A stretch of DNA of 64,000 bases from contig CALZFC010000031.1 of NCBI GenBank assembly GCA_945643635.1, positions 60,001 to 124,000 of the forward strand. Direction: 5' to 3'. Source of the DNA: Allodiplogaster sudhausi (taxonomy: Eukaryota; Nematoda; Chromadorea; Rhabditida; Diplogasteridae). Under the pieces are notes generated by a model. That model was not told the DNA's origin and searched no databases. It saw nothing but the letters and a program-made list of their open reading frames with translations. Of this stretch, positions 16,201-27,542 are shown piece after piece. Position numbers and translations under genes: made by a program. How positions within the stretch are numbered: position 1 is the stretch's first letter; the number at the start of each line of letters is the position of its first letter.

Positions 16201-19200
16201 GGCAGATGCACAAGAGAAGACCGAGTCAGTCAAGGCGCGTCTTGAGAAGTTGCTTGACGCCCTTCATTCAATGGGGTTCAAGAAGATCCCAGTTCTCGCT
16301 GCCCTCAACTCTTCGGCGCTTCCGAAGAAAGCCACTGTGGGGTAGGTATCCTTGTTTCCACTATTGTCCTGCTTTCTCACCATACAGTCTTACAGTTCTT
16401 TTATATTCTCTTCTTTAGTCGAAAGCGCACGAATTCGGTTCGTGGAACGGGTCAAGTAACGCGAGTGATTGGTGGAAGCCCCTTGCCAGCCCCTGTCCAT
16501 GCCATCGCTGCTATCTGCGCTCCTGAAGAGTGCGACACTTGCAATCAGGTCCTTTCTTTTTTCGCTTCCGTAGTTTATTCTTTTAATTCCCCAAATGAAA
16601 GTGAGTGCTATTCTGTGTGCAGCGAACGGACTTGCATCTTCTCGTGAAATGCGACCGTTGTCGTAAGTTTTACCACCTCGGCTGCCTCGATCCTCCACTC
16701 TCCAGGTTACTCTTATTTTCGTTCTTTTTATTCTTTGGAGGAGGGCGCAACAACTCTCTCGCTCTTATGCCAATTTTCTCTGCAGTGTTGATTGGGAAAA
16801 TTCGTGGTGTGTTGATATTTGTGCGAGTATTGAGTTGTTGGCTGTTTAAGAGAGCCTCTCTGTAAGACTCAAGGAGGCCGCTATGGACGCCTGCCCCGGG
16901 AATTTTTGTTTTCTTTTACTTTGAAAACTTTATGAGGGATGTATCTGCAATTCATAACAAGGTTTAGGTGGTCAAAAAGTTTTGAAAATTTTTTTTCTCT
17001 TAGATATAAGTCAAAATGTTCAAATATTTTGATTGACCATATTTACCGTTAAACTTAATATTTCTGGAAAATCTTTTCAGTGTTCGATTCCTTGTTCAAA
17101 ACTACACAAAAAAGTCCGTGGTGACCATTTCCGAACATTTTTATTTTTATGAGTTTTATCCTATTTAAGTTTTTCAAATCTGGTTTTCGGGCAATAACTT
17201 TTTTTTTTACCATGACGTCCAGAAAACCGAATCATCCATAAGAAAGAGGAGGAAAAACTACACATAACATGTGTCTACGAGGAAAAATCTCGGATACACT
17301 TTTTGGGTATCTGCATTTGAATACGGGTTTCTGAGCAAATTTCGGCCTTGGCTGCAAACCATAATTTCTTTAAAACTTCATCAATTGTAAAACGGAATGT
17401 TCCATTCGATGTAATTTTGTATGCTCTTTCAAATGGTGTATACTTTGTTCGCAAAAGAAATTAGTCTAAAGGCCTAAAATTGACTTTTTCTGTTTTTGGC
17501 CAATTTCTGGTGTTGAAATACTCATTCTTTGGACCATTAATGGGTCATATAGGCAGACTTTCCACATAACCTTTACTCTACAAGAAAGAGCAGTTAAAGC
17601 TGAGTCGGATACAGCTTTTTAATCAAAATCTGAGGATACTTTTTTTTAGGAATACGTATTTGAATGCTGACTGTTGAAGGCGATATTGCTGAATATTTTT
17701 TAGCAAATATTTCAAATTAGTTCTTTTGAAACATCTAGAACCCAATAACGGGTATTCCAGGATTCTTTGAAGTTCTTTCATGATATACCACTCAAAAGTA
17801 CTCAAAAAGTCAAGAAATTTCATTTTTACGAGCCTAGATGGCGAAATAAATGTACGAAAACTCCTTCGAAGCCAACTATCAGGTCATTTGTGAGCAGGAT
17901 TATCAAAAAGGTCATAAGCATTCGAAAGAGCAGAGACTTTTACATAATATATCCACCGATGAAAGAGCAAAACCTGTACAGTTTTTAGAAATCTTGAAAT
18001 TTCGAAAAACATCCACGAGATGTTTCGACTATTTTGAGCTGTTCTGCGAAAGCTGGTACCAATGGAACTTATGTTCTGAAAAGTGTGCCATTAGGTTGTT
18101 TGATACGAGAAACATAAATTTGACGTTCATTTTCTACTTTTGACTACCATCCATGGTACTTTTGCCAAAAGAATGAAATATAATATGCAGAAAAATTTCA
18201 TTTCGATCAAGTGAACCATGGATGGTAGTCAAAGGTAGAAAATGAACGTCAAATTTATGTTTCTCGTCTCAAACAACCTAATGGCACAGTTTTCAGAACA
18301 TAAGTTCCATTGGTACCAGCTTTCGCAGAACAGCTCAAAATAGTCGAAACATCTCGTGGATTTTTTTTTCGAAATTTCAAGATTTCTAAAAACTGTACAG
18401 GTTTTGCTCTTTCATCGGTGGATATATTATGTAAAAGTCTGCTCTTTCGAATGCTTATGATCTTTTTGATAATCCTGCTCACAAATGACCTGATAGTTGG
18501 CTTCGAAGGAGTTTTCGTACATTTATTTCGCTATCTAGGCTCGTAAAAATGAAATTTCTTGACTTTTTGAGTACTTTTGAGTGGTATATCATGAAAGAAC
18601 TTCAGAGAATCCTGGAATACCCGTTATTGGGTTCTAGATGTTTCAAAAGAACTAATTTGAAATATTTGCTAAAAAATATTCAGCAATATCGCCTTCAACA
18701 GTCAGCATTCAAATACGTATTCCTAAAAAAAGGTATCCTCAGATTTTGATTAAAAAGCTGTATCCGACTCAGCTTTAACTGCTCTTTCTTGTAGAGTAAA
18801 GGTTATGTGGAAAGTCTGCCTATATGACCCATTAATGGTGCAAAGAATGAGTATTTCAACACCAGAAATTGGCCAAAAACAGAAAAAGTCAATTTTAGGC
18901 CTTTAGACTAATTTCTTTTGCGAACAAACTATACACCATTTGAAAGAGCATAAAAAATTACATCGAATGGAACATTCCGTTTTACAATTGATGAAGTTTT
19001 AAGGAAATTATGGTTTGCAGCCAAAGCCGAAATTTGCTCAGAAACCCGTATTCAAATGCAGATACCCAAAAAGTGTATCCCAATAACCGAATTAGGAAAA
19101 TGAATTAATCGTGAGCGGGTGCCTTATTTAGAATGCCCCGGCGAGATCATTGTGAATGGCACTGCAGCAATTGTGTGGAAGAGCAGGAGGATGAGGAGAG

Positions 19201-19993
19201 CGAAGGGGAGAAGGAAGTTAACCGACTCAGTGACAGCTTCGAACTGGAGGTTCCTTCACTCCTCTTACCCACTCTTGCACTCATTGTGTTATGAATTGCA
19301 GGATGTGGAAGTCGCTGACAGCGAGAGCCTCAATCGGAGGAAGCTCAGACAGCGATCTGATTCTGTTCGTGCGAGGAAGATTCTTGAGGCCGAAGTTCGC
19401 ATTTTGACTTACTAAATATATTAATTGGTTCAGTTGTTCTGGTAGCAAAAGCTGTTATCCCTCCTGCTACAGGATCAGCATCGTGCGTATCGCTCTGCAA
19501 TTGCTCGTGGTTCGGCCCCCCGCCGTGCAGTGACGGGGGCTGTTCCGAAGAATGGATTGGCGGGTGGGCTGAATGGCCGTTCTTCAGCGCCCTCTGCCTT
19601 CACTGTCCCTGTTTCCCATCCCCAGAAGAGGTTCTCCACGGGGAGCAGTGGCCTGAAACACGCCAACGCTCGTCCTGTTATTCCTCTCAGTGCCAACATT
19701 CATGACACCAGTCAGTTATTCTCTTCCCTTTCATATTCGAATGACAGTTGTGCAGACACGATGGGGGATGAGAATGAAGGCTTGTTTCAGTAGATTGCCC
19801 GTCTCTGCGCTCTCCGACTGCCTCCTCGACGGCCTCTTCCCACGGCTCTCGCTCTCCCGTCATGAAGAGGGGGAGGAGGGCGGCCTTCTCTCCTTCTCAA
19901 CACAGAAGAATGAATGGACGAGTTGCATTGCAAGAAATGAGAATGGAAGAGGAGGACGACGACGAAGAGAAGATCATCATTGTCAGCGAGTGA
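12748..19993 (+). CDS. PHF14: PHD finger protein 14 (PHF14) orthologue
   Basis: Nuclear histone-binding chromatin protein. Exon 1 (12748-12756, Met-Ala-Glu) joins 12965-13058, whose KRQIKP...[10 protein letters not shown] matches the PHF14 N-terminus. An acidic exon (13430-13545) and 13618-13659 follow. PHD1 spans 14003-14073 and 14151-14220. The extended PHD ([39 protein letters not shown]) spans 14306-14414, 14459-14583, 14630-14733 and 14811-14868. Exons for the zinc-knuckle end between 14869 and 15368 are unclear. Then come 15369-15461, 15511-15592, 15649-15771, 15850-15923, a coiled-coil segment 15978-16095, 16187-16341 and 16419-16548. A further PHD ([10 protein letters not shown]) spans 16623-16705 and 19132-19216. 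The C-terminus is 19302-19394, 19473-19710 and 19791-19993. Total is about 780 residues. I did not find the last PHD finger of the vertebrate protein. Most introns are 44-110 nt; intron 16706-19131 is 2426 nt. Confidence 0.93.
13200..13345. repeat. (TA)n / GTATATA repeat in a PHF14 intron
   Basis: Runs of TATATA interrupted by G every 12-20 bases, ending in TACATACATACA. It lies in the intron between the N-terminal basic exon and the acidic exon. Confidence 0.95.
17292..19080. repeat. long inverted repeat (865-bp arms, 59-bp spacer) inside a PHF14 intron
   Basis: 17292-18156 is the near-perfect reverse complement of 18216-19080, with only scattered single-base differences. Both arms end on GGATACACTTTTTGGG and its complement at the outside, and on CCATGG at the inside. 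The spacer 18157-18215 is AT-rich. Matching 66-codon frames occur in the two arms (minus 17623-17823, plus 18549-18749), differing by one residue. This only reflects the mirror duplication, since I recognise no transposase. AT-rich unmatched DNA (about 16900-17291) flanks the left side. No target duplication or terminal motif was identified. Confidence 0.95.
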
Positions 19994-20563
19994 ATCCCTT
20001 TTACTTCTCTAATCATTATTTGTTTTATTGTTCATATCTACCCTTGTTATTGTTGTTTCCTAACCATGAGAAAAGTGTCTCATCTTGATAAAAAGATCTC
20101 TTTTGTTGCCTGACACTGGCCGAGAACGGTGAGCTTTTTGATGAATTTGCCATTGATTTCAATGTTTCGTTTCCCTTTTTACCTAGGATTTAATCTCTCT
20201 TCTGTGATTTCTGCTCTGCTCTTACATATATATATCTAACACTTCCAACTTCTGACCTCAACACCTTCTACACCCTCTTGTGTGTTAAGCGTGAAGAAGC
20301 GCGCCGCTTCGTTTTCCTATCATCTTTTGGCTATGATAGCTGTAAGTTATGTTATTATACTGAATTTCCTTTTCGGAATCTGAGTGTTCAACGTGAGTTG
20401 TTATATAAGAATGTATTCTCGAAATTGTTAATTTTGTTTGATAAATGGTGTTACAAGAGAACATCTCAAACCACAAACCTTTATTGGTACCTGTCCCATG
20501 TTCTATTTATGTAGTGTGTATTTCTCTGGAAATGAAAGCGTCAGTAATGGAATTGTTAAGCAG

Positions 20564-21965
20564 ATGAGTAGGAGCCGATTGCCACTTCCAGTGAGATGCG
20601 AGTATGATGAGGAAGTCGTGATTGTGCAGGTACGGGGTTTGGACAGTGGTTTCGAGTGATTCTTCGGGTTCTAGGATGGAAGTCTGTATGGCGAGTCAAG
20701 TCTCGGAAGGACGGAAGAGGTTGACTATGGCATGGGCAGAGCGAGGAAAAGGTCTGATTTGGAGGGGAGGAGAGGCCGAGAAGGAATGGGCCAGCTGATG
20801 TATGGAACCGAGGAGAACAAGACGCCCATGCTCATCAGGGGGTATGCTTACATTCCTTTTCTTTTCAAATTCCATATCATGAATCTTCCAGCCGAACTTT
20901 TCGATGGCAAGAATGAACGATGCGATCCGCTGTGTAATGAGGAACGGAGTGTCAGTTAACAGAGCGGCCGGTCATTTCAACGTTCCGAGATCCACTCTGC
21001 AACGGAAAGTCCAGTTAGTCTCTTTCCGGGGACAATAGTAGAAGATATCAAATGTTACAGACAAGCAAGGGAAGCAGGGATTCAAGCTCGCTTTGCTCGA
21101 TCACACGGAATCACTCCCCATGAGGGGTTTAGTTACTTTGTGTCATTACAATGCTTCTTTTCGTTCTGCAATGGATCCATATTTCTCTGCAGCCGCTTGT
21201 CGTGGTCAGACATTTCGCTAGTCGAAGCATACGAAGAATGGCCCTCCAACGATAACTTTGACGAGGTTTGCTTCTTCCATATTGGTGTTGGAACGAAGAC
21301 AGTGGATTGGTCAGTTTGAAAGAAAGAAAACGTTGAGGATGTCGAAGAGTACCTCAAAGGCGTTCGCCAGCAAGAACGAATGAGATCTCTTACCCAGAGC
21401 AGATTAGAGGCAATGAGGGAGAGAACAGCGAGGAAGAGGGGTAGCAGAGGAGAGGGAACGTCGAGAGAAGTCAAGAGAGAACGGCTGCTAGACGAATACG
21501 AAAGGGGTTGCCGCATCGGAAATGAGGAGGTTGTAGTTGAAGTCACTCTTATCTTTGGCGGGGAGGAATTGGATATCGCCGGAGAGTGCACGGTTTGTGT
21601 GGCTTTTAACATTCTTTCTTTTTTACTTAAAAGAATAAAAAAATAATATTTGAAAATAATTTTAAGGTGGATGATGATGAGGATCAAAAAATTAGGATTA
21701 GGGAATGGCAGAGAGAATTCCAGTCGACATCCCGTGCAATGGATGGTCATTCCATTTCTCCTGTCATATCGCCCTGTAAAGAGGTATTTTCAGTATCGTT
21801 ACGTAGAAAGTCTTTTTTAAAATTATTATTTATGTTCTTTGTTTTTCTCTCTATATTCTTGGTACAATTTCTCAGGCAGATAGCTATCTGAAAGCCGAGG
21901 CGTCGGAAGTGCAACTTTCCACATTAAATGAAGAAAGTCTAGGACAAGATGTTGATGAGAGATGA
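20564..21965 (+). CDS. pipsqueak-type helix-turn-helix (HTH_psq) protein
   Basis: Probable DNA-binding nuclear protein of about 330 residues. Exons: 20564-20629, 20675-20841, 20912-21013, then pieces near 21060-21128, 21194-21266, 21329-21600, 21667-21783 and 21876-21965. Exon 3 encodes the HTH: an Ala-Ile-Arg helix, then RNGVSVNRAAGHFNVPRSTL, which follows the psq pattern (turn Gly-Val-Ser, Ala-Ala, Val-Pro-x-Ser-Thr-Leu). The rest is charged: an Arg/Glu-rich N-terminal linker, a basic coiled-coil-like segment (RLEAMRERTARKRG) and an acidic tail. I see no BTB domain and no DDE transposase domain, the two usual partners of psq motifs. It lies 571 bp after PHF14 and 276 bp before SDHAF3 on the same strand. 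The HTH call is good; specificity is unknown. Confidence 0.75.
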
Positions 21966-22241
21966 ATTTATAGATAAATCTATCGTGCTAATCGTTGTTT
22001 TACGCGCTTTGCTGTTGAACAGGTAGAGATAGTGTTTAATTTAGAATTTTCTTGTTTTCTAAGAGATCAAGTCAATTCTCTTGTTTTATTTGCTTTCCAG
22101 TGTGTTTTTTTATGGAATTAAATGGTTGGCTTTCGTTACTTGGATACTTGAATCTTCACTCACAATGTTTGAACATGAGAAAATATCTTCTTGGATGGGA
22201 GGAAAGGTTCCAATCATGTTCGTATTGTCCGGGGAAGGAAG

Positions 22242-22861
22242 ATGGCGGGACGTAAAGTTGCTGCCGCCCTGGCTGCGAAGATTGACCCGGCTCTCTTCCC
22301 TCTCGTGCTGTACAAACGAATCTTACGGTTGGCAACCAGTTGTTTGTTCGTGTTCATTCTGGCAAATTCTGTTTTTCATTTGTTGTGAGTTTTCATTTGA
22401 GTATCAGTGACTGGAGACATCGGATTTGCGTTGAGGTTACATTACGGATTGCCTCTTCCCGCACGTCTTATGGGTGACATCTACGTGAAGGACGAGTGGA
22501 GAAGACACCGCAACGCGTCTCCCGATCATGCCCTCGTCTTTCTACGCGAGTGGACGGTGTGAATTGTTTAAAACCCAATGTCATCACCCTGGATGCCTTG
22601 GATCTCTATATTTTATTTATTTAAAGATCGAGGAGGTTGTGCGAATCCAAGGATTTTTTTCTTCAGGAATATTGCGTGGTTCTATCGAAACAACTGTCTT
22701 CTCGCGGTATCGTGAAGGGAGAACTTGGAAAAGACATGAGCGAGAAGGAACTGGATGCTTTCTCTGAAGAACAACTTGAACAGTTGCTAGAGTTGAAGGA
22801 GCAGTCGGAACAGGCTAGGCTGAAGTTGGAAGGAGACAGCGAATCTAGGACTAGCGGCTAG
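22242..22861 (+). CDS. SDHAF3: succinate dehydrogenase assembly factor 3
   Basis: Mitochondrial LYR-motif assembly factor (ACN9 family) that helps mature the iron-sulfur subunit of complex II. Exons are 22242-22327, 22436-22556 and 22667-22861, 402 nt in all, encoding 133 residues. The LYR-type signature appears as LVLYKRILRLH. The conserved core YVKDEWRRHR, then FLREWTEYCVVL, and the C-terminal EEQLEQLLELKEQ helix align with the family without gaps, which also fixes the splice sites. The length is typical. The start is the first ATG before the motif, and the N-terminal stretch MAGRKVAAALAAK is basic/hydrophobic as expected for mitochondrial import. Confidence 0.93.
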
Positions 22862-23180
22862 TATTCCGGAGCACTTCCTTGTCAATATTAATTCTTGGGA
22901 ATTAGACAGTGAATGACTGTTCTTCTATGTTTTGCTTTGTTATCAAAACGGGTCGACTTTTATACAAGCACAGGAATGTAGCAGTTGTTATACTTTAATG
23001 ATTTCTTGTATGTATCGTACATGAAAGAACGAGATATGTACAGCAACCACTAAGTGGGGCTAAATGCTTTAAAAGCCTTGCGTCCTATTTACAAATAATC
23101 CGCAAAACCATACGGAGTGAATTCGAGCTATGCTACCTATAAATAAAAGACTATATACAGCAAAATGCAATGTCTTTCCC
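22862..23180. other. convergent 3' spacer between SDHAF3 and BTBD9
   Basis: 319 bp separate the SDHAF3 stop (+) from the BTBD9 stop (-). It holds an ATAAATAAA-type AT-rich stretch near 23138 that could serve 3' end formation. No coding signal seen. Confidence 0.5.
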
Positions 23181-26100
23181 TCAGTGAGAAAACTCGTTTG
23201 TGTCTGGCAACTGCTCTCCCTCTGGAAGGGGCTGCTCTCTCTCGGCCGGTTCTGGTAGAGGGGAGTTGGCAGGACACTCCAAGTGCACGCAGTTGAACAC
23301 CTCAAGTCTCGTTATTTACACTGGCAATTGAAGGCAGGCATGTCAGGGAAATAAACTCGCTCAGGGGCTTAAAATGGGGTGCCCAAACCCTCGAGGAAGG
23401 ATGAGTGAGGGGACGGCGGAAACTGTTAATTCATGCTAAATATGACAAAAATTTTCGATTATATTTCGCTTTAGCACGTATATTCGATTTTCTTAACCAG
23501 GAAGGATGACTGAAATTTTGTCTAGGCAGTCGGCTTTTAAGCTATGAACTCGCTTATTCACTTCAAAAGAAAGCACCAACTTCATTAGCGGAATTTCGTG
23601 TGCCGACGATTCGAATAAACACGACTGGCTCAGGCGGGAACTCCACGAATTGCCATGCCCTTCAATCGGTGAATTCTCTTTCTTATTTTTCATTGGAAGA
23701 TGCCAGGGATTAGCAAGATAAGTCTATTCTACATTGATAAAAGGAACGAAGAACGTTAATGGATGTCTCTGTCGCAGAGTAAAGGGAAGAGATTGATTGG
23801 AAAGAAACGAACCTGCACTCCTCTGCAGTTTTGTCGACAACTCTCTTCCACGACTGTTGATTGCAAGAAACTTCAATGTAGTACGAGTAGAAACGGTCGT
23901 CGCAGTCCCAGAGAAGGAGTCTGCAGCAATCAATAGGATCCATTTTACATACAAGTACCCTGAAGCTTCTCTAAAGCAAAGAAACGTAAAATAAGCAAAG
24001 ATCGGATTAATTTCACAACCCGCTAATTCCACTAATATGAATTTAAAAAAAAACAGACAAAGCCTTGGACAGAAGAAGCAGCTAGTAGGAAGCAATTAAA
24101 CAGCTCCAGGGGGACAAAAGTATCGTCTATTTTCCGTTCCCACCCTAATTTTGATTCTTCCGGGAACCATTGCTGAAAAAGTGCCTGTCTTTGGACTTGG
24201 ACAGGGGACAACCATACCGAACTCGCATTTTGCCGCAAAAATTTCGTTTGCACTCTCAACACCGCGCTTTCAGGGCCCCAAGCCCCCCTCACATCCTGTT
24301 TTTTCTAAGCAGTCGGAATTTACTCCCTGAAAAAATACTGACTGCTTAGAAAAACGAAACCACAAAAAAAGTATAGTTAGGCCGAGACCAAGACAAGCAA
24401 AAACAGTGATGCCTACCTCATGTTAGAGACTAGAAATGGCTGAGGAAGCTGAACGACAATCATGCCAGAGCCGAGTTGGTGGCAAGTGTACCCGTTGTCC
24501 CAGTAATAGTTAGTGGTCTCTCCGTTGATCAGAGCGTTGCGACTGCGAGAGACGCCTTCCAGGACAAGGGCAGAGCGAGTGATCGTTGCCATGTTCTGGG
24601 AGGGAACTGGAAGGCAAGCAAAGATTAGTATGCAACCACGAAGAAGCGACCAACGACTAACTCATCAACCCCGAGTCTGGGTCCACTTCAAACGGTTCCG
24701 ATGTGTAGAAGGCCTCCATGTGGGTGAGTGTAAAGAACTTGTTCACCGAGTTCATCGTTCCCACCACGCGGATGTACCTGAGATCGCAGACAACGAGAGA
24801 GAGGGAGAGAGAGAGAGCGAGAACAAAGAAGAGGGAATACCTGACTGCCCGAGCAGGGAAGAGAAGAGTCTGGCGAGAACGACAGGAGTACTTGGAGTGG
24901 TCAATGATACGGGCCCAGTCCTTCCTGTCCATGCTCACCTCAACACTGCCAGTATTCAGGGAGCGAAGAATACGCCATTCTAATAAAAGAGGGAGAGAGC
25001 GAGTTAGAGAGAGATAGCGATTCAGAAAGAGAGTAAATGGGGAGAGGGAAGGACGGGAGATGTCTTCCTGTGCCTGACCTCAACATAGTAGGAGTAGCTG
25101 CGAGCCTCGCGGTCTCACAGGTGAAGAATGATACAGTTGATGATGTATGGATGGCATTTTAGCTAAACAAAATAAAGTTAGCACCAACAAAGTGATTGGA
25201 AGAGAGAAGACAGACTATGACAACAATTCCGTCGGATTCTGTGAGGGGCGAATCGGAGATGAGATGGCGAGTGAAAAGTCGATCTCCATCTTGTACAATG
25301 CTGAGAGAGAAGTTCTCTTTATCTGACTGAAGAGAAAGACGAACCTCGAATCGGGAGGAAGAAGAAGAGCGGCCGGTGATTCTCCTTCGATCACTGAAGC
25401 AGTCTGCGCAGTCACCACGTTTACGTCGGGACCTCAATTAAAGAAGGACATTTTAAAAGTAAGAAGATCCAGAGAATGGAAAGAGAAGAAAGAAACAGAG
25501 AAATCCGCGATGAGTGAGACTGCTGCATCTGGTCTCGGCTTGTTCTTTGATAGCATCCAGAAGAGTATCAGACTCGAAGAGGCCGGAGGGACGGACAACA
25601 TCGAACAGATCACGGAAGGGGATCAGAGAGAGACGCACTCGCGACAGAATCCTCTTCAGAGAACGATCGCGCTCCTGACAGGTTAACACAGTTTAAGTGA
25701 AAAGGAAAGAGAGTGTTCAAATACAAGAACAGACTTCAGGATGTGCGGCAGCCCAGGAAACAATAGCGCGGAAAATGTTGATCTCAGAAGCACAAAAAGA
25801 GTCTCGAGATATGATCTCGTCAACGGATGAAGCGGAAAGAAGCAAAAAATTCTGCAAAGAAGTCCATTAGCAAGAGAGCAGAAGTCATTAAATTACAAGA
25901 CAACTGATTGATCCAACCGAAAAGGCAATGAGCAAAGTGAAAAAGAGAAACCGATGATGCCAAAATGTCCTCCGCATTGCGATCGGCGAATAGAAAACAC
26001 GCTTCGGATAAGGAGTGGAGAGAGTACAATTGGGCCACGTTGAAGACTGTGCACACGTTGTGCGTGTCCAGAGATGCCTGGTGAACATTCATAACTAATG

Positions 26101-27132
26101 CGGAAGCAAGGAACTCACTGGGCACATTGAGGTAGTCAGCAATGGCATCAAGGAGAAGAGGAAAGGTGTACTTGTGGGCCAGGCCAAGTATCTCAATGAT
26201 CTGCTCTTCACGCATTTCCGACAAGCAAAGCGTCCCCGTGTAGATGTACCTGCAGTCATTCCAACTAGACTTCATTCAGCCAGGAATGAACAGCTGGAAG
26301 ATGCCTGAGAAGTTCCTTGAAGATGTCGAGTGGCGTCTCGAGAACCGGAATAACTCGTTCAGTCTGCTCTCGCATACCGCCAAAAAGCATCGCCCTGTTT
26401 AATAACAGGAGGCCTTAGAGAACCAAACCGCAATACAGAATTTTAGGTAGCACAGACTTTAAAAATACTTTTTTTTCAATAAAACTATTACAGTTAGGTT
26501 ATTTGGTGCGAGGGACACGCATGCAATTTTAGTTGATACTTCATTTTTAGAAGCTTCACGTGCACAGATGTTACAAAGTGAAGTAAAATAAATATTGTAT
26601 CCGAAGTCTTGGCAATAACTTCTAAATAAATTCGCGTTCCGCAAACCAAATAACCCTTATCAGTTATGTAAAACAGTTTCATTGAAAATTTCGGAGGCAA
26701 CTTTCCAGGTTCAATAGAACAGAACTTGGAAATAAACTAAGAATTTCATATGTCCAGAGGAGACAAACCGAAAGTACTCGCTTCGTGAGGCAAGAATAAC
26801 CCTGTGGGCGGGCAAGTTCTCGCTTTCCACTGTGAATGTCACGTCGGACAACTCTTCGGACATACAAAGAGAAGCTGCAATTCAGAGTAAAGGAATGAAA
26901 CATAGTTGTGCTCAAGAACCTGTTCAACGGAAGACTCAAACGAACCCAGATCAGCGGATAGTTTAGACGTGTACTCGATTCTCTCAAAGACACTTGACGA
27001 AGTGATGTTGGCAGCAGCTCCAGCAGACATGTGAGGGCCTCCAGAAGAAGACGCAACCGTCCCGACAAGTCCGCTCGCTTGCCCCAGCAAAGGCATCAAA
27101 GGAGCTCCCAAACCTCCACGAAGATCGCTCAT
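23181..27132 (-). CDS. BTBD9: BTB/POZ domain protein 9 (BTBD9) orthologue, with one internal TGA
   Basis: BTB-BACK-discoidin protein, thought to act as a Cullin-3 adaptor in neurons. Exon 1 (27132-26946) holds the start. The BTB domain is in 26874-26769 (SDVTFTVESENLPAHRVILA) and 26394-26305. BACK follows from 26249 (YIYTGTL, LAHKYTFPLLLDAI, YSLHSLSEACFLFADRNAED) to about 25490 (DLFDVVRPSGL). The first F5/8-type domain covers 25432-25345, 25300-25216, 25162-25079, 24938-24841 and 24777-24662. The second runs from about 24609 to the end, including LLLWDCDDRFYSYYIEVS, 23659-23581 (FIRIVGTRNSANE) and 23300-23181. Frame is kept across the joins. The exception is codon 25117-25115: it is TGA where the family has the conserved Trp of LLWDRD. 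The intron 26304-26250 appears to start with GC. The stop may be a sequence error, allele or real lesion. Confidence 0.9.
24301..24353. repeat. 14-bp inverted repeat in a BTBD9 intron
   Basis: TTTTCTAAGCAGTC (24301-24314) pairs perfectly with GACTGCTTAGAAAA (24340-24353) across 25 bases. It lies in the longest BTBD9 intron (about 23930-24415), which has no coding content I can recognise. Confidence 0.85.
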
Positions 27133-27542
27133 TTCAGCGGATATTTACCTTAATATTAACATTAATTAATTTAATTTAGAAGAATACTTTATAATACACG
27201 TTAATTACCACTTTCAAGAATATAAATAGACTAGGTTATAGCGCCGAATGCCATCCTTAATTTCAGTGCGGATTACAGTGTATTTCTGTGTTTTTTTCGA
27301 ATAATCTCCTTTCTGATTCACAGCCTATTTTCCACAAAAGCCTGCCAATTCCAATTGTGCAATCTATTCCCTGTGCTTGCCTGACATCTTCAGGTGATAA
27401 AACAACATGATTAGTGTCCGACAATGAGGATAAAGCAGAACAAGTAATCGGTAATTATAAGCCGGTTCCGAAGTGAACAATGGCATCCCTCCTCTTTCAC
27501 TTTAACTTCCTTCACTACAAAAACAGAACACGGATTTGAGAG
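27133..27542. other. divergent spacer, probable promoters of BTBD9 and the saposin-like gene
   Basis: 410 bp between the two divergent start codons, AT-rich near 27150-27220. No defined promoter element could be assigned. Confidence 0.4.

Noticed and set aside
17623..18749. Two matching 66-codon frames in the arms of the PHF14 intronic inverted repeat
   Set aside because: They are mirror images of the same repeat sequence, show no domain and have no transposase or repeat-family motif.
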